Below, piece by piece: positions 11,560 to 26,800 of a stretch of 64,000 nucleotides of DNA (positions within the stretch are counted from its first letter, which is position 1; every line of letters starts with the position of its first letter). The notes below the pieces were generated by a model. It made no database searches, was not told the DNA's origin, and worked only from the letters and a program-made list of their open reading frames with translations. The stretch comes from Chaetoderma sp. LZ-2023a (taxonomy: Eukaryota; Mollusca; Caudofoveata; Chaetodermatida; Chaetodermatidae): assembly GCA_034401795.1 (NCBI GenBank), contig CM067372.1, positions 15,196,943 through 15,260,942 on the forward strand. Direction: 5' to 3'. The position numbers and the translations under genes are program-made.

Positions 11560-13719
11560 AATTACATGTTTTTATGATGTGGGTGGTGCCGCTCGCTGAT
11601 GAGGAGGCTGGGTGTAATTACATGTTGTTATGATGTGGGTGGGGATGGACGCTGATGAGGAGACTGGGTGTAATTACATGTTGTTATGAAGTGGGTGCTG
11701 ATACTCGCCGATGAGGAGGCTGGGTGTAATTACATGTTGTTATGATGTGGGTGGTGATGGTCGCTGATGAGGAGGCTGGGTGTAATTACATGTTGTTATG
11801 ATGTGGGTGGTGATGCTCGCTCATGAGGAGGCTGGGTGTAATTACACGTTGTCATGATGTGGGTGGTGATACTCACTGATTAGGAGGATGGAATTAATTA
11901 CAAGTTGTTATGTTGTGGGTGGTGATGGTCGCTGATGAGGCGGCTGGATGTAATTACATATTGTTATGATGTTTGTGGTGATACTCGCAGATGAGGAGGC
12001 TGGGTGTAATTACATGTTGTAATGATGTGGGTGGTGATGCTCGCTGATGAGGAGGCTGGGTGTAATTACATGTTGTTATGATGTGGGTGGTGATGCTCGC
12101 TCATAAGGAGGCCGGGTGTAATTACATGTTGTTTTGATGTGGGTGGTGGTGCTCGCCGATGAGGAGGCTTGGTGTTATTCAATGCTGTTATGATGTTGGT
12201 GGTGATGGTCGCTGATGAGGAGGCTGGGTGTAATTACATGTTGTAATGATGTGGGTGGTGATGCTCACTGATTAGGAGGCTGGAATTAATTACAAGTTGT
12301 TATGTTGTGGGTGGTGATGGTCGCTGATGAGGTGGCTGGGTGTAATTACATGTTGTTATGATGTGGGTGGTGATACTCGCCGATGAGGAGGCTGGGTGTA
12401 ATTACAAGTTGTTATGATGTAGGAGGTGATGCTCGTTGATGAGGAGGCTGGGTGTAATTACAAGTTGTTATAATGTGGGTGGTGATGGTCGCTGATGAGG
12501 AGGCTGGGTGTAATTACATGTTGTTATGATGTGTGTGGTGATGCTCGCTGATGAGGAGGCTGGGTGTAATTACATGTTGTTATGATGTAGGTCGACATGG
12601 TCGCTTATGAGAAGGCTGCTTGTAATTACATGTTGTTATGATGTGGGTGGTGATGGTTGCTGATGAAGAGGCTGGGTGTAATTACATGTTGTTATGATGT
12701 GCGTGGTGATGCTCGCTGATGAGGAGGCTGGGTGTAATTACATGTTGTTATGATGTAGGTCGACATGGTCGCTTATGAGAAGGCTGCTTGTAATTACATG
12801 TTGTTATGATGTGGGTGGTGATGGTTGCAGATGAAGAGGCTGGGTGTAATTACATATTGTTATGATGTGGGTGGTGATACTCGCAGATGAGGAGGCTGGG
12901 TGTAATTACATGTTGTAATGATGTGGGTGGTGATGCTCGCTGATGAGGAGGCTGGGTGTAATTACATGTTGTTATGATGTGGGTGGTGATGCTCGCTCAT
13001 AAGGAGGCCGGGTGTAATTACATGTTGTTATGTTGTGGGTGGTGATGCTCACTGATGAGGAGGCTAGGTGTAATTACATGTTGTATTGATGTGGGCGGTG
13101 ATACTCGCCAAGGATGAGGCTGCGTGTACTTACATGTTGTAATGATGTGGGTAGTGATGCTCGCTGATGAGGAGGCTGGGTGTAATTACATGTTTTTTAT
13201 GATGTGGTTGGTGATACTCGCCGATGAGGAGGCTGGGTGTAATTCCATGATGTTATGATGTGGGTGGTGATGGTCGCTGATGAGGAGGCTTGGTCTAATT
13301 ACATGTTGTATTGATGTGGGTGGTGATACTCGCCGATGAGGAGGCTGGGTGTACTTACATGTTGTAATGATGTGGGTAGTGATGCACGCTGAGGAGGAGG
13401 CTGGGTGTAATTACATGTTTTTATGATGTGGATGGTGCTGCTCGCTGATGAGGAGGCTGGGTGTAATTACATGTTGTTATGATGTGGGTGGGGATGGTCG
13501 CTGATGAGGAGACTGGGTGTAATTACATGTTGTTATGAAGTGGGTGCTGATAATCGCCGATGAGGAGGCTGGGTGTAATTACATGTTGTTATGATGTGGG
13601 TGGTGATGGTCGCTGATGAGGAGGCTGGGTGTAATTACATGTTGTTATGATGTGGGTGGTGATGCTCGCTCATGAGGAGGATGGGTGTAATTACACGTTA
13701 TCATGATGTGGGTGGTGAG
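11560..13719 (+). repeat. Dispersed intra-array duplication, offset 1,849 bp
   Basis: The segment 11,560-11,870 recurs at about 13,409-13,719. Shared rare features are GGTGGGGATGG, GAGGAGACTGGGTG, and a GAAGTGGGTGCTGAT monomer followed by an ACACGTTGTCATGATG type unit. The intervening sequence is different monomers of the same family. Variants of this series come back several times between 13 and 26 kb, so it is a marker of the middle domain. Confidence 0.65.
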
Positions 13720-14868
13720 GGTCGCTGATGAGGAGGCTGGGTGTAATTACATGTTTTTTTGATATGGGTGGTGATGCTCGCTCATGAGGAGGATGGGTGT
13801 AAGTACATGTTGTTTTGATGTGGGTCGTGGTGGTCGCTGATGAGGAGGCTGGGTATAGTTACAAATTATTATGATGTGGGTGGTGATGGTTGCTGATGAG
13901 GAGACTGGGTGTAATTACATGTTGTTATGATGTTGGTGGTGATGCTCGCTGATGAGATGCTGGGTGTAATTGCATGTTGTTATGATGTGGGTGGTGATGC
14001 TCGCTGATGAGACGCTGGGTGTAATGACAAGTTACTATGATGGGGGTGGTGATGCTCGCTGATGAGACGCTTGGTGTATTTACAGGTTGTTATGATGTGG
14101 GTGGTGCAGGTCACTGAAGACGAGGCTGGGTGTAATTACATGTTGTTATGATGTGGGTGGTGATGCTCGCTGAGGAGGTGGCTAGGGGTAATTACATGTT
14201 GTTTTGATGTGGGTGGAGATACTCGCTGATGAGGAGGCTGGGTGTAATTACATGTTGTTATGACGTAGGTGGTGATGTTTGCTGATGACGAGGCTTGGTG
14301 TAATTACATGTTGTTTTGATGTGGGTGGTGATGTTTGCTCATGACGAGGCTTGGTGTAATTACATGTTGTTTTGATGTGGGTGGTGGTGCTCGCCGATGA
14401 GGAGGCTGGGTGTAATTACATGTTGTAATGATGTGGGTGGTGATGCTCACTGATTAGGAGGCTGGAATTAATTACAAGTTGTTATGTTGTGGGTGGTGAT
14501 GGTCGCTGATGAGGCGGCTGGGTGTAATTACATGTTGTTATGATGTGGGTGGTGATACTCGCCGATGAGGAGGCTGGGTGTAATTACAAGTTGTTATGAT
14601 GTAGGAGGTGATGCTCGTTGATGAGGAGGCTGGGTGTAATTACAAGTTGTTATAATGTGGGTGGTGATGGTCGCTGATGAGGAGGCTGGGTGTAATTACA
14701 TGTTGTTATGATGTGCGTGGTGATGCTCGCTGATGAGGAGGCTGGGTGTAATTACATGTTGTTATGATGTAGGTCGACATGGTCGCTTATGAGAAGGCTG
14801 CTTGTAATTACATGTTGTTATGATGTGGGTGGTGATGGTTGCTGATGAAGAGGCTGGGTGTAATTACC
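12180..14868 (+). repeat. Dispersed intra-array duplication, offset 2,182 bp
   Basis: About 12,180-12,686 matches about 14,362-14,868. Diagnostic marks are the GATTAGGAGGCTGGAATTAA unit, the TAGGAGGTGATGCTCGTTG unit and the GTCGAC unit in the same order. The copy at 12 kb has a secondary trimer duplication right after the match ends, suggesting later expansion at the junction. Confidence 0.7.
12521..12856 (+). repeat. Trimer tandem duplication (168 bp) with SalI-type monomer
   Basis: The rare monomer containing AGGTCGACATGG occurs at 12,591 and again at 12,759, exactly 168 bp (3 x 56) apart. It is flanked both times by the same preceding unit (GTG(T/C)GTGGTGATGCTCG) and the same following units (GAAGGCTGCTTG, then GATGGTTGC(T/A)GATGAAGAG). 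This is a small, apparently recent three-monomer duplication. Confidence 0.8.
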
Positions 14869-17800
14869 TATTGTTCTGTTGTGCGTGGTGATGGTCGCTG
14901 ATGAGGAGGCTGGGTGTAATTACATGTTGTTATGATGTGGGTGGTGATGGTCGGTGATGAGGAGGCTGGGTGTAATTACAAGTTGTTATGTTGTGGGTGG
15001 TGATGCTCACCGATGAGGAGGCTGGGTGTAATAACATGTTGTTATGATATAGGAGGTGATGGTCGCTGATGGGGAGGCTGGGTGTAATTACAAGTTGTTA
15101 TGATGTAGGAGGTGATGCTCGTTGATGAGGAGGCTGGGTGTAATTACAAGTTGTTATAATGTGGGTGGTGATGCTCACTGAATGGGAGGCTGGGTGTAAT
15201 TACACGTTGTAAGATGTGGGATGTGATGGTCGATAATGAGGAGGCTGGTTGTAATTACATGTTGTTTTGATGTGGGTGGTGATGGTCGCTGATGAGGAGG
15301 CTGGGTGTAATTACCTGTTGTTATGATGTGGGTGATGTTCGTTTATGAGGAGGCTGGGTGTAATTACAAGTTGTTATGTTGTGGGTGGTGATGCGCTCTG
15401 ATGAGAAGGTTGTGTGTAATTACATGTTGTTATGATGTGGGTGGTGATACTCGCCGATGAGGAGGCTGGGTGTAATTACATGTTGTAATGATGTGGGTGG
15501 TGATGCTCACTGATTAGGAGGCTGGAATTAATTACAAGTTGTTATGTTGTGGGTGGTGATGGTCGCTGATGAGGCGGCTGGGTGTAATTACATGTTGTTA
15601 TGATGTGGGTGGTGATACTCGCCGATGAGGAGGCTGGGTGTAATTACATGTGGTAATGATGTGGGTGGTGATGCTCGCTGATGAGGAGGCTGGGTGTAAT
15701 TACATGTTGTTATGATGTGGGTGGTGATGCTCGCACATAAGGAGGCCGGGTGTAATTACATGTTGTTATGTTGAGGGTGGTGATGCTCACTGATGAGGAG
15801 GCTAGGTGTAATTACATGTTGTATTGATGTGGGTGGTGATACTCGCCAATGAGGAGGCTGCGTGTACTTACATGTTGTAATGATGTGGGTAGTGATGCTC
15901 GCTGATGAGGCGGCTGGGTGTAATTACATGTTTTTTATGATGTGGTTCGTGATACTTGCCGATGAGGAGGCTGGGTGTAATTCCATGTTGTTATGATGTG
16001 GGTGGTGATACTCGCCGATGAGGAGGCTGGGTGTACTTACATATTGTAATGATGTGGGTAGTGATGCTCGCTGAGGAGGAGGATGGGTGTAATTACATGT
16101 TTTTATGATGTGGGTGGTGCTGCTCGCTGATGAGGAGGCTGGGTGTAATTACATGTTGTTATGATGTGGGTGGGGATGGTCGCTGATGAGGAGACTGGGT
16201 GTAATTACATGTTGTTATGAAGTGGGTGGTGATACTCGCCGATGAGAAGGCTGGGTGTAATTACATGTTGTTATGATGTGGGTGGTGATGGTCGCTGATG
16301 AGGAGGCTGGGTTTAATTACATGTTGTTATGATGTGGGTGGTGATGCTCGCTCATGAGGAGGCTGGGTGTAATTACACATTGTCATGATGTGGGTGGTGA
16401 TGGTCGCTGATGAGGAGGCTGGGTGTAATTACATGTTTTTATGATATGGGTGGTGGTGGTCGCTGATGAGGAGGCTGGGTATAGTTACAAATTATTATGA
16501 TGTGGGTGGTGATGGTTGCTGATGAGGAGACTGGGTGTAAGTACATGTTGTTATGATGTTGGTGGTAATGCTCGCTGAAGACGAGGCTGGGTGTAATTAC
16601 ATGTGGTTATGATGTGGGTGGTGATGCTCGCTGATGAGGAGGCTAGGGGTAATTACATGTTGTTTTGATGTGGGTGGTGATGCTCGCTGATGAGGAGGCT
16701 GGGTGTAATTACATGTTGTTATGACGTGGGTGGTGATGTTTGCTGATGACGAGGCTTGGTGTAATTACATGTTGTTTTGATGTGGGTGGTGATGTTCGCT
16801 CATGACGAGGCTTGGTGTAATTACATGTTGTTTTGAGGTGGGTGGTGGTGCTCGCTGATGAGGAGGCTGGGTGTAATTACATGTTGTTATGATATGGGTG
16901 GTATTGGGTGCTGATGAGGAGGCTGGGTGTAATTACATGTTCTTATGATGTGCGTGGTGATGGTCGCTAATAAGGAAGCTAGGTGTAATTACATGTTGTT
17001 ATGATGTGGGTGGTGATGCTCGCTGATGAGGAGGCTAGGGGTAATTACATGTTGTTTTGATGTGGGTGGTGATGCTCGCTGATGAGGAGGCTGGGTGTAA
17101 TTACATGTTGTTATGAGGTAGGTCGACATGGTCGCTTATGAGATGGCTGCTTGTAATTACATGTTGTTATGATGTGGGTGGTGATGGTTGCTGATGAAGA
17201 GGCTGGGTGTAATTATCTATTGTTCTGATGTGCGTGGTGATGGTCGCTGATGAGGAGGCTGGGTGTAATTACATTTTGTTATGATGTGGGTGGTGATTCT
17301 CGATGATGAGAGGCTGGGTGTAAGTACATGTTGTAATGATTTGGGTGGTGATGGTCACTGATGAGGAGGCTTGGTGTAATTACATGTTGTAATGATGTGG
17401 GTGGTGACGCTCGTTGATGAGGAGGCTGGGTGTAATTACATGTTGTTATGATGTGGGTGGTGATGCTCGCTGATGATGAGGCTGGGTGTAATTACATGTT
17501 TTTTATGATATGGGGGTGATGTTCGTTTATGAGGAGGGTGGGTGTAATTACATGTTGTTATGATGTGGGTGGTGATACTCGCCGATGAGGAGGCTGGGGG
17601 TAATTACATGTTGTAATGATGTGGGTGGTGATGCTCACTGATTGGGAGGCTGGAATTAATTACAAGTTGTTATGTAGTGTGTGGTGATGGTCGCTGATGA
17701 GGCGGCTGGGTGCAATTACATGTTGTTATGATGTGGGTGGTGATACTCGCCGATGAGGAGGCTGGGTATAATTACATGTTGTATTGATGTGGGTGGTGAT

Positions 17801-20800
17801 GCTCGCTGATGAGGAGGCTGGGTGTAATTACATGTTGTTATGATGTGGGTGGTGATGCTCGCTCATAAGGAGGCCGGGTGTAATTACATGTTGTTATGTT
17901 GTTGGTGGTGATGCTCACTGATGAGGAGGCTATGTGTAATTACATGTTGTATTGATGTGGGTGGTGATACTCGCCGATGAGGAGGCTGGGTGTACTTACA
18001 TGTTGTAATGATGTGGGTAGTGATGCTCGCTGAGGAGGAGGCTGGGTGTAATTACATGTTTTTATTATGTGGGTGGTGCTGCTGGCTGATGAGGAGGCTG
18101 GGTGTAATTACATGTTGTTATGATGTGGGTGGGGATGGTCGCTGAAGAGGAGACTGGGTGTAATTACATGTTGTTATGAAGTGGGTGCTGATACTCGCCG
18201 ATGAGGAGGCTGGGTGTAATTACATGTTGTTATGATGTGGGTGGTGATGCTCGCTCATGAGGAGGCTGGGTGTAATTACACGTTGTCATGATGTGGATGG
18301 TGAGGGTCGGTGATGAGGAGGCTGGGCGTAATTACAAGTTGTTATGTTGTGGGTGGTGATACTCGCCGATGAGGAGGCTGGGGAGTAATTACATGTTGTA
18401 ATGATGTGGGTGGTGATGCTCACTGATTAGGAGGCTGGAATTAATTACAAGTTGTTATGTTGTTGGTGGTGATGGTCGCTGATGAGGCGGCTTGGTGTAA
18501 TTACATGTTGTTATGATGTGGGTGGTGATACTCGCCGATGAGGAGGCTGGGTGTAATAACATGTTGTAATGATGTGGGTGGTGATGCTCGCTGATGAGGA
18601 GGCTGGGTGTAATTACATGTTGTTATGATGTGGGTGGTGATGCTCGCTCATAAGGAGGCCGGGTGTAATTACATGTTGTTATGTTGTGGGTGGTGATGCT
18701 CACTGATGAGGAGGCTAGGTGTAATTACATGTTGTATTGATGTGGGTGGTGATACTCGCCAATGAGGAGGCTGCGTGTACTTACGTGTTGTAATGATGTG
18801 GGTAGTGATGCTCGCTGATGAGGCGGATGGGTGTAATTACATGTTTTTTATGATGTGGTTGGTGATACTCGCCGATGAGGAGGCTGGGTGTAATTCCATG
18901 TTGTTATGATGTGGGTGGTGATGGTCGCTGATGAGGAGGCTGGGTGTAATTACATGTTGTATTGATGTGGGTGGTGATACTCGCCGATGAGGAGGCTGGG
19001 TGTACTTACATCTTGTAATGATGTGGGTAGTGATGCTCGCTGAGGAGGAGGCTGGGTGTAATTACATGTTTTTATGATGTGGATGGTGCTGCTCGCTGAT
19101 GAGGAGGCTGGGTGTAATTACATGTTGTCATGATGTGGGTGGGGATGGTCGCTGATGAGGAGACTGGGTGTAATTACATGTTGTTATGAAGTGGGTGCTG
19201 ATACTCGCCGATGAAGAGGCTGGGTGTAATTACATGTTGTTATGATGTGGGTGGTGATGGTCCCTGATGAGGAGGCTGGGTGTAATTACATGTTGTTATG
19301 ATGTGGGTGGTGATGCTCGCTCATGAGGAGGATGGGTGTAATTACACGTTGCCATGATGTGGGTGATGAGGGTCGCTGATGAGGAGGCTGGGTGTAATTA
19401 CATGTTTTTATGATATGGGTGGTGTTGCTCGCTCATGAGGAGGATGGGTGTAAGTACATGTTGTTTTGATGTGGGTCGTGGTGGTCGCTGATGAGGAGGC
19501 TGGGTATAGTTTCAAATTATTATGATGTGGGTGGTGATGGTTGCTGATGAGGAGACTGGGTGTAATTACATGTTGTTATGATGTGGGTGGTGATGCTCGC
19601 TGATGAGGAGGCTAGGGGTAATTACATGTTGTTTTGATGTGGGTGGTGATGCTCGCTGATGAGACGCTGGGTGTAATGACAAGTTACTATGATGGGGGTG
19701 GTGATGCTCGCTGATGAGACGCTTGGTGTATTTACAGGTTGTTATGATGTGGGTGGTGCAGGTCACTGAAGACGAGGCTGGGTGTAATTACATGTTGTTA
19801 TGATGTGGGTGGTGATGCTCGCTGAGGAGGTGGCTAGGGGTAATTACATGTTGTTTTGATGTGGGTGGAGATGCTCGCTGATGAGGAGGCTGGGTGTAAT
19901 TACATGTTGTTATGACGTAGGTGGTGATGTTTGCTGATGACGAGGCTTGGTGTAATTACATGTTGTTTTGATGTGGGTGGTGATGTTTGCTCATGACGAG
20001 GCTTGGTGTAATTACATGTTGTTTTGATGTGGGTGGTGGTGCTCGCCGATGAGGAGGCTGGGTGTAATTACATGTTGTAATGATGTGGGTGGTGATGCTC
20101 ACTGATTAGGAGGCTGGAATTAATTACAAGTTGTTATGTTGTGGGTGGTGATGGTCGCTGATGAGGCGGCTGGGTGTAATTACATGTTGTTATGATGTGG
20201 GTGGTGATACTCGCCGATGAGGAGGCTGGGTGTAATTACAAGTTGTTATGATGTAGGAGGTGATGCTCGTTGATGAGGAGGCTGGGTGTAATTACAAGTT
20301 GTTATAATGTGGGTGGTGATGGTCGCTGATGAGGAGGCTGGGTGTAATTACATGTTGTTATGATGTGCGTGGTGATGCTCGCTGATGAGGAGGCTGGGTG
20401 TAATTACATGTTGTTATGATGTAGGTCGACATGGTCGCTTATGAGAAGGCTGCTTGTAATTACATGTTGTTATGATGTGGGTGGTGATGGTTGCTGATGA
20501 AGAGGCTGGGTGTAATTACCTATTGTTCTGTTGTGCGTGGTGATGGTCGCTGATGAGGAGGCTGGGTGTAATTACATGTTGTTATGATGTGGGTGGTGAT
20601 GGTCGGTGATGAGGAGGCTGGGTGTAATTACAAGTTGTTATGTTGTGGGTGGTGATGCTCACCGATGAGGAGGCTGGGTGTAATAACATGTTGTTATGAT
20701 ATAGGAGGTGATGGTCGCTGATGGGGAGGCTGGGTGTAATTACAAGTTGTTATGATGTAGGAGGTGATGCTCGTTGATGAGGAGGCTGGGTGTAATTACA

Positions 20801-20830
20801 AGTTGTTATAATGTGGGTGGTGATGCTCGC
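13985..20830 (+). repeat. Block X and copy X', offset 5,652 bp
   Basis: X is about 13,985-15,178 and X' about 19,637-20,830. Perfectly registered marks are GACGCTTGGTGTATTTACAGG with GTGGTGCAGGTCACTG (14,101 and 19,753), the GTCGAC monomer (14,773 and 20,425) and GTTGATGAGGAGGC (15,121 and 20,773). No indel shifts the offset across about 1.19 kb. X ends where block Y begins, and X' begins where Y ends. That is the signature of a tandem X-Y duplication (see the 7,270-bp pair). Confidence 0.85.
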
Positions 20831-23800
20831 TGATGAGGAGGCTGGGTGTAATTACAAGTTGTTATGATGTGGCTGGTGATGCGCTCTGATGAGAAGGTTG
20901 GGTGTAATTACATGTTGTTATGATGTGGGTGGTCATACTCGCCGATGAGGAGGCTGGGTGTAATTACATGTTGTAATGATGTGGGTGGTGACGCTCGTTG
21001 ATGAGGAGGGTGGGTGTATTTACATGTTGTTATGATGTGGGTGGTGATGCTCGCTGATGAGACACTGGGTGTAATTACATGTTGTTATGATGTGGGTGGT
21101 GATGCTCACTGAATGGGAGGCTGGGTGTAATTACACGTTGTAAGATGTGGGATGTGATGGTCGATAAAGAGGAGGCTGGTTGTAATTACATGTTGTTTTG
21201 ATGTGGGTGGTGATGGTCGCTGATGAGGAGGCTGGGTGTAATTACCTGTTGTTATGATGTGGGTGATGTTCGTTTATGAGGAGGCTGGGTGTAATTACAA
21301 GTTGTTATGTTGTGGGTGGTGATCCGCTCTGATGAGAAGGTTGTGTGTAATTACATGTTGTTATGATGTGGGTGGTGATGCTCACTCATAAGGAGGCTGG
21401 GTGTAATTACATGTTGTTATGTTGTGGGTGGTGATGCTCGCTGATGAGGAGGCTAGGTGTAATTACATGTTGTTATGATGAGGGTGGTGATGCTCGCTGA
21501 GGAGGAGGCTGGGTGTAGTTACAAATTATTATGATGTGGGTGGTGATAGTCGCTGATGAGGAGGCTGGGTATAATTACATGTTGTTTTCATGTGGGTGGT
21601 GATGCTCACTCATAAGGAGGTTGTGTGTAATTACATGTTGTTATGATGTGGGTGGTGATGCTCACCCATAAGGAGGCTGGGTGTAATTACATGTTGTTAT
21701 GTTGTGGGTGGTGATGCTCGCTGATGAGGAGGCTAGGTGTAATTACATGTTGTTATGATGAGGGCGGTGATGCTCGCTGAGGAGGAGGCTGGGTGTAGTT
21801 ACAAATTATTATGATGTGGGTGGTGATGCCCGCTCATGAGGAGGCTGGGTGTAATTACAAGTTGTTTTGATGTGGGTCGTGGTGGTCGCTGATGAGGAGG
21901 ATGGGTATAGTTACAAATTATTATGATGTGGGTGGTGATGGTCGTTGATGAGGAGACTGGGTGTAATTACATGTTGTTATGATGTGGGTGGTGATACTCG
22001 CCGATGAGGAGGCTGGGTGTAATTACATTTTGTAATGATGTGGGTGGTGATGCTCACTGATGAAGAGGCTGGGTGTATTTACATGTTGTTATGATGTGGG
22101 TGGTGATGCTCGCTGATGAGGAGGCCGGGTGTAATTACATGTTGTTATGATGTGGGTAGTGATGCTCACTGATGAGGAGGCTGGGTGTAATTACATGTTG
22201 TTATGATGTGGGTGGTGATTCTCGATGATGAGGAGCCTGGGTGTAATTACATGTTGTTATGATTTGGGTGGTGATGATCACTGATGAGGAGGCTTGGTGT
22301 AATTACATGTTGTAATGATGTGGGTGGTGACGCTCGTTGATGAGGAGGGTGGGTGTATTTACATGTTGTTATGATGTGGGTGGTGATGCTCGCTGATGAG
22401 ACACTGGGTGTAATTACATGTTGTTATGATGTGGGTGGTGATGCTCACTGAATGGGAGGCTGGGTGTAATTACACGTTGTAAGATGTGGGATGTGATGGT
22501 CGATAATGAGGAGGCTGGTTGTAATTACATGTTGTTTTGATGTGGGTGGTGATGGTCGCTGATGAGGAGGCTGGGTGTAATTACCTGTTGTTATGATGTG
22601 GGTGATGTTCGTTTATGAGGAGGCTGGGTGTAATTACAAGTTGTTATGTTGTGGGTGGTGATGCGCTCTGATGAGAAGGTTGTGTGTAATTACATGTTGT
22701 TATGATGTGGGTGGTGATACTCGCCGATGAGGAGGCTGGGTGTAATTACATGTTGTAATGATGTGGGTGGTGATGCTCACTGATTAGGAGGCTGGAATTA
22801 ATTACAAGTTGTTATGTTGTGGGTGGTGATGGTCGCTGATGAGGCGGCTGGGTGTAATTACATGTTGTTATGATGTGGGTGGTGATACTCGCCGATGAGG
22901 AGGCTGGGTGTAATTACATGTGGTAATGATGTGGGTGGTGATGCTCGCTGATGAGGAGGCTGGGTGTAATTACATGTTGTTATGATGTGGGTGGTGATGC
23001 TCGCACATAAGGAGGCCGGGTGTAATTACATGTTGTTATGTTGAGGGTGGTGATGCTCACTGATGAGGAGGCTAGGTGTAATTACATGTTGTATTGATGT
23101 GGGTGGTGATACTCGCCAATGAGGAGGCTGCGTGTACTTACATGTTGTAATGATGTGGGTAGTGATGCTCGCTGATGAGGAGGCTGGGTGTAATTACATG
23201 TTTTTTATGATGTGGTTCGTGATACTTGCCGATGAGGAGGCTGGGTGTAATTCCATGTTGTTATGATGTGGGTGGTGATACTCGCCGATGAGGAGGCTGG
23301 GTGTACTTACATATTGTAATGATGTGGGTAGTGATGCTCGCTGAGGAGGAGGATGGGTGTAATTACATGTTTTTATGATGTGGGTGGTGCTGCTCGCTGA
23401 TGAGGAGGCTGGGTGTAATTACATGTTGTTATGATGTGGGTGGGGATGGTCGCTGATGAGGAGACTGGGTGTAATTACATGTTGTTATGAAGTGGGTGGT
23501 GATACTCGCCGATGAGAAGGCTGGGTGTAATTACATGTTGTTATGATGTGGGTGGTGATGGTCGCTCATGAGGAGGCTGGGTTTAATTACATGTTGTTAT
23601 GATGTGGGTGGTGATGCTCGCTCATGAGGAGGCTGGGTGTAATTACACATTGTCATGATGTGGGTGGTGATGGTCGCTGATGAGGAGGCTGGGTGTAATT
23701 ACATGTTTTTATGATATGGGTGGTGGTGGTCGCTGATGAGGAGGCTGGGTATAGTTACAAATTATTATGATGTGGGTGGTGATGGTTGCTGATGAGGAGA

Positions 23801-26800
23801 CTGGGTGTAAGTACATGTTGTTATGATGTTGGTGGTAATGCTCGCTGAAGACGAGGCTGGGTGTAATTACATGTGGTTATGATGTGGGTGGTGATGCTCG
23901 CTGATGAGGAGGCTAGGGGTAATTACATGTTGTTTTGATGTGGGTGGTGATGCTCGCTGATGAGGAGGCTGGGTGTAATTACATGTTGTTATGACGTGGG
24001 TGGTGATGTTTGCTGATGACGAGGCTTGGTGTAATTACATGTTGTTTTGATGTGGGTGGTGATGTTCGCTCATGACGAGGCTTGGTGTAATTACATGTTG
24101 TTTTGAGGTGGGTGGTGGTGCTCGCTGATGAGGAGGCTGGGTGTAATTACATGTTGTTATGATATGGGTGGTATTGGGTGCTGATGAGGAGGCTGGGTGT
24201 AATTACATGTTGTTATGATGTGCGTGGTGATGGTCGCTAATAAGGAAGCTAGGTGTAATTACATGTTGTTATGATGTGGGTGGTGATGCTCGCTGATGAG
24301 GAGGCTAGGGGTAATTACATGTTGTTTTGATGTGGGTGGTGATGCTCGCTGATGAGGAGGCTGGGTGTAATTACATGTTGTTATGAGGTAGGTCGACATG
24401 GTCGCTTATGAGATGGCTGCTTGTAATTACATGTTGTTATGATGTGGGTGGTGATGGTTGCTGATGAAGAGGCTGGGTGTAATTATCTATTGTTCTGATG
24501 TGCGTGGTGATGGTCGCTGATGAGGAGGCTGGGTGTAATTACATTTTGTTATGATGTGGGTGGTGATTCTCGATGATGAGAGGCTGGGTGTAAGTACATG
24601 TTGTAATGATTTGGGTGGTGATGGTCACTGATGAGGAGGCTTGGTGTAATTACATGTTGTAATGATGTGGGTGGTGACGCTCGTTGATGAGGAGGCTGGG
24701 TGTAATTACATGTTGTTATGATGTGGGTGGTGATGCTCGCTGATGATGAGGCTGGGTGTAATTACATGTTTTTTATGATATGGGGGTGATGTTCGTTTAT
24801 GAGGAGGGTGGGTGTAATTACATGTTGTTATGATGTGGGTGGTGATACTCGCCGATGAGGAGGCTGGGGGTAATTACATGTTGTAATGATGTGGGTGGTG
24901 ATGCTCACTGATTGGGAGGCTGGAATTAATTACAAGTTGTTATGTAGTGGGTGGTGATGGTCGCTGATGAGGCGGCTGGGTGCAATTACATGTTGTTATG
25001 ATGTGGGTGGTGATACTCGCCGATGAGGAGGCTGGGTGTAATTACATGTTGGTTTGATGTGGGTGGTGATGCTCGCTGATGAGGAGGCTGGGTGTAATTA
25101 CATGTTGTTATGATGTGGGTGGTGATGCTCGCTCATAAGGAGGCCGGGTGTAATTACATGTTGTTATGTTGTTGGTGGTGATGCTCACTGATGAGGAGGC
25201 TATGTGTAATTACATGTTGTATTGATGTGGGTGGTGATACTCGCCGATGAGGAGGCTGGGTGTACTTACATGTTGTAATGATGTGGGTAGTGATGCTCGC
25301 TGAGGAGGAGGCTGGGTGTAATTACATGTTTTTATTATGTGGGTGGTGCTGCTCGCTGATGAGGAGGCTGGGTGTAATTACATGTTGTTATGATGTGGGT
25401 GGGGATGGTCGCTGAAGAGGAGACTGGGTGTAATTACATGTTGTTATGAAGTGGGTGCTGATACTCGCCGATGAGGAGGCTGGGTGTAATTACATGTTGT
25501 TATGATGTGGGTGGTGATGCTCGCTCATGAGGAGGCTGGGTGTAATTACACGTTGTCATGATGTGGATGGTGAGGGTCGGTGATGAGGAGGCTGGGCGTA
25601 ATTACAAGTTGTTATGTTGTGGGTGGTGATACTCGCCGATGAGGAGGCTGGGGAGTAATTACATGTTGTAATGATGTGGGTGGTGATGCTCACTGATTAG
25701 GAGGCTGGAATTAATTACAAGTTGTTATGTTGTGGGTGGTGATGGTCGCTGATGAGGCGGCTTGGTGTAATTACATGTTGTTATGATGTGGGTGGTGATA
25801 CTCGCGGATGAGGAGGCTGGGTGTAATAACATGTTGTAATGATGTGGGTGGTGATGCTCGCTGATGAGGAGGCTGGGTGTAATTACATGTTGTTATGATG
25901 TGGGTGGTGATGCTCGCTCATAAGGAGGCCGGGTGTAATTACATGTTGTTATGTTGTGGGTGGTGATGCTCACTGATGAGGAGGCTAGGTGTAATTACAT
26001 GTTGTATTGATGTGGGTGGTGATACTCGCCAATGAGGAGGCTGCGTGTACTTACGTGTTGTAATGATGTGGGTAGTGATGCTCGCTGATGAGGCGGATGG
26101 GTGTAATTACATGTTTTTTATGATGTGGTTGGTGATACTCGCCGATGAGGAGGCTGGGTGTAATTCCATGTTGTTATGATGTGGGTGGTGATGGTCGCTG
26201 ATGAGGAGGCTGGGTGTAATTACATGTTGTATTGATGTGGGTGGTGATACTCGCCGATGAGGAGGCTGGGTGTACTTACATCTTGTAATGATGTGGGTAG
26301 TGATGCTCGCTGAGGAGGAGGCTGGGTGTAATTACATGTTTTTATGATGTGGATGGTGCTGCTCGCTGATGAGGAGGCTGGGTGTAATTACATGTTGTCA
26401 TGATGTGGGTGGGGATGGTCGCTGATGAGGAGACTGGGTGTAATTACATGTTGTTATGAAGTGGGTGCTGATACTCGCCGATGAAGAGGCTGGGTGTAAT
26501 TACATGTTGTTATGATGTGGGTGGTGATGGTCCCTGATGAGGAGGCTGGGTGTAATTACATGTTGTTATGATGTGGGTGGTGATGCTCGCTCATGAGGAG
26601 GATGGGTGTAATTACACGTTGCCATGATGTGGGTGATGAGGGTCGCTGATGAGGAGGCTGGGTGTAATTACATGTTTTTATGATATGGGTGGTGTTGCTC
26701 GCTCATGAGGAGGATGGGTGTAAGTACATGTTGTTTTGATGTGGGTCGTGGTGGTCGCTGATGAGGAGGCTGGGTATAGTTTCAAATTATTATGATGTGG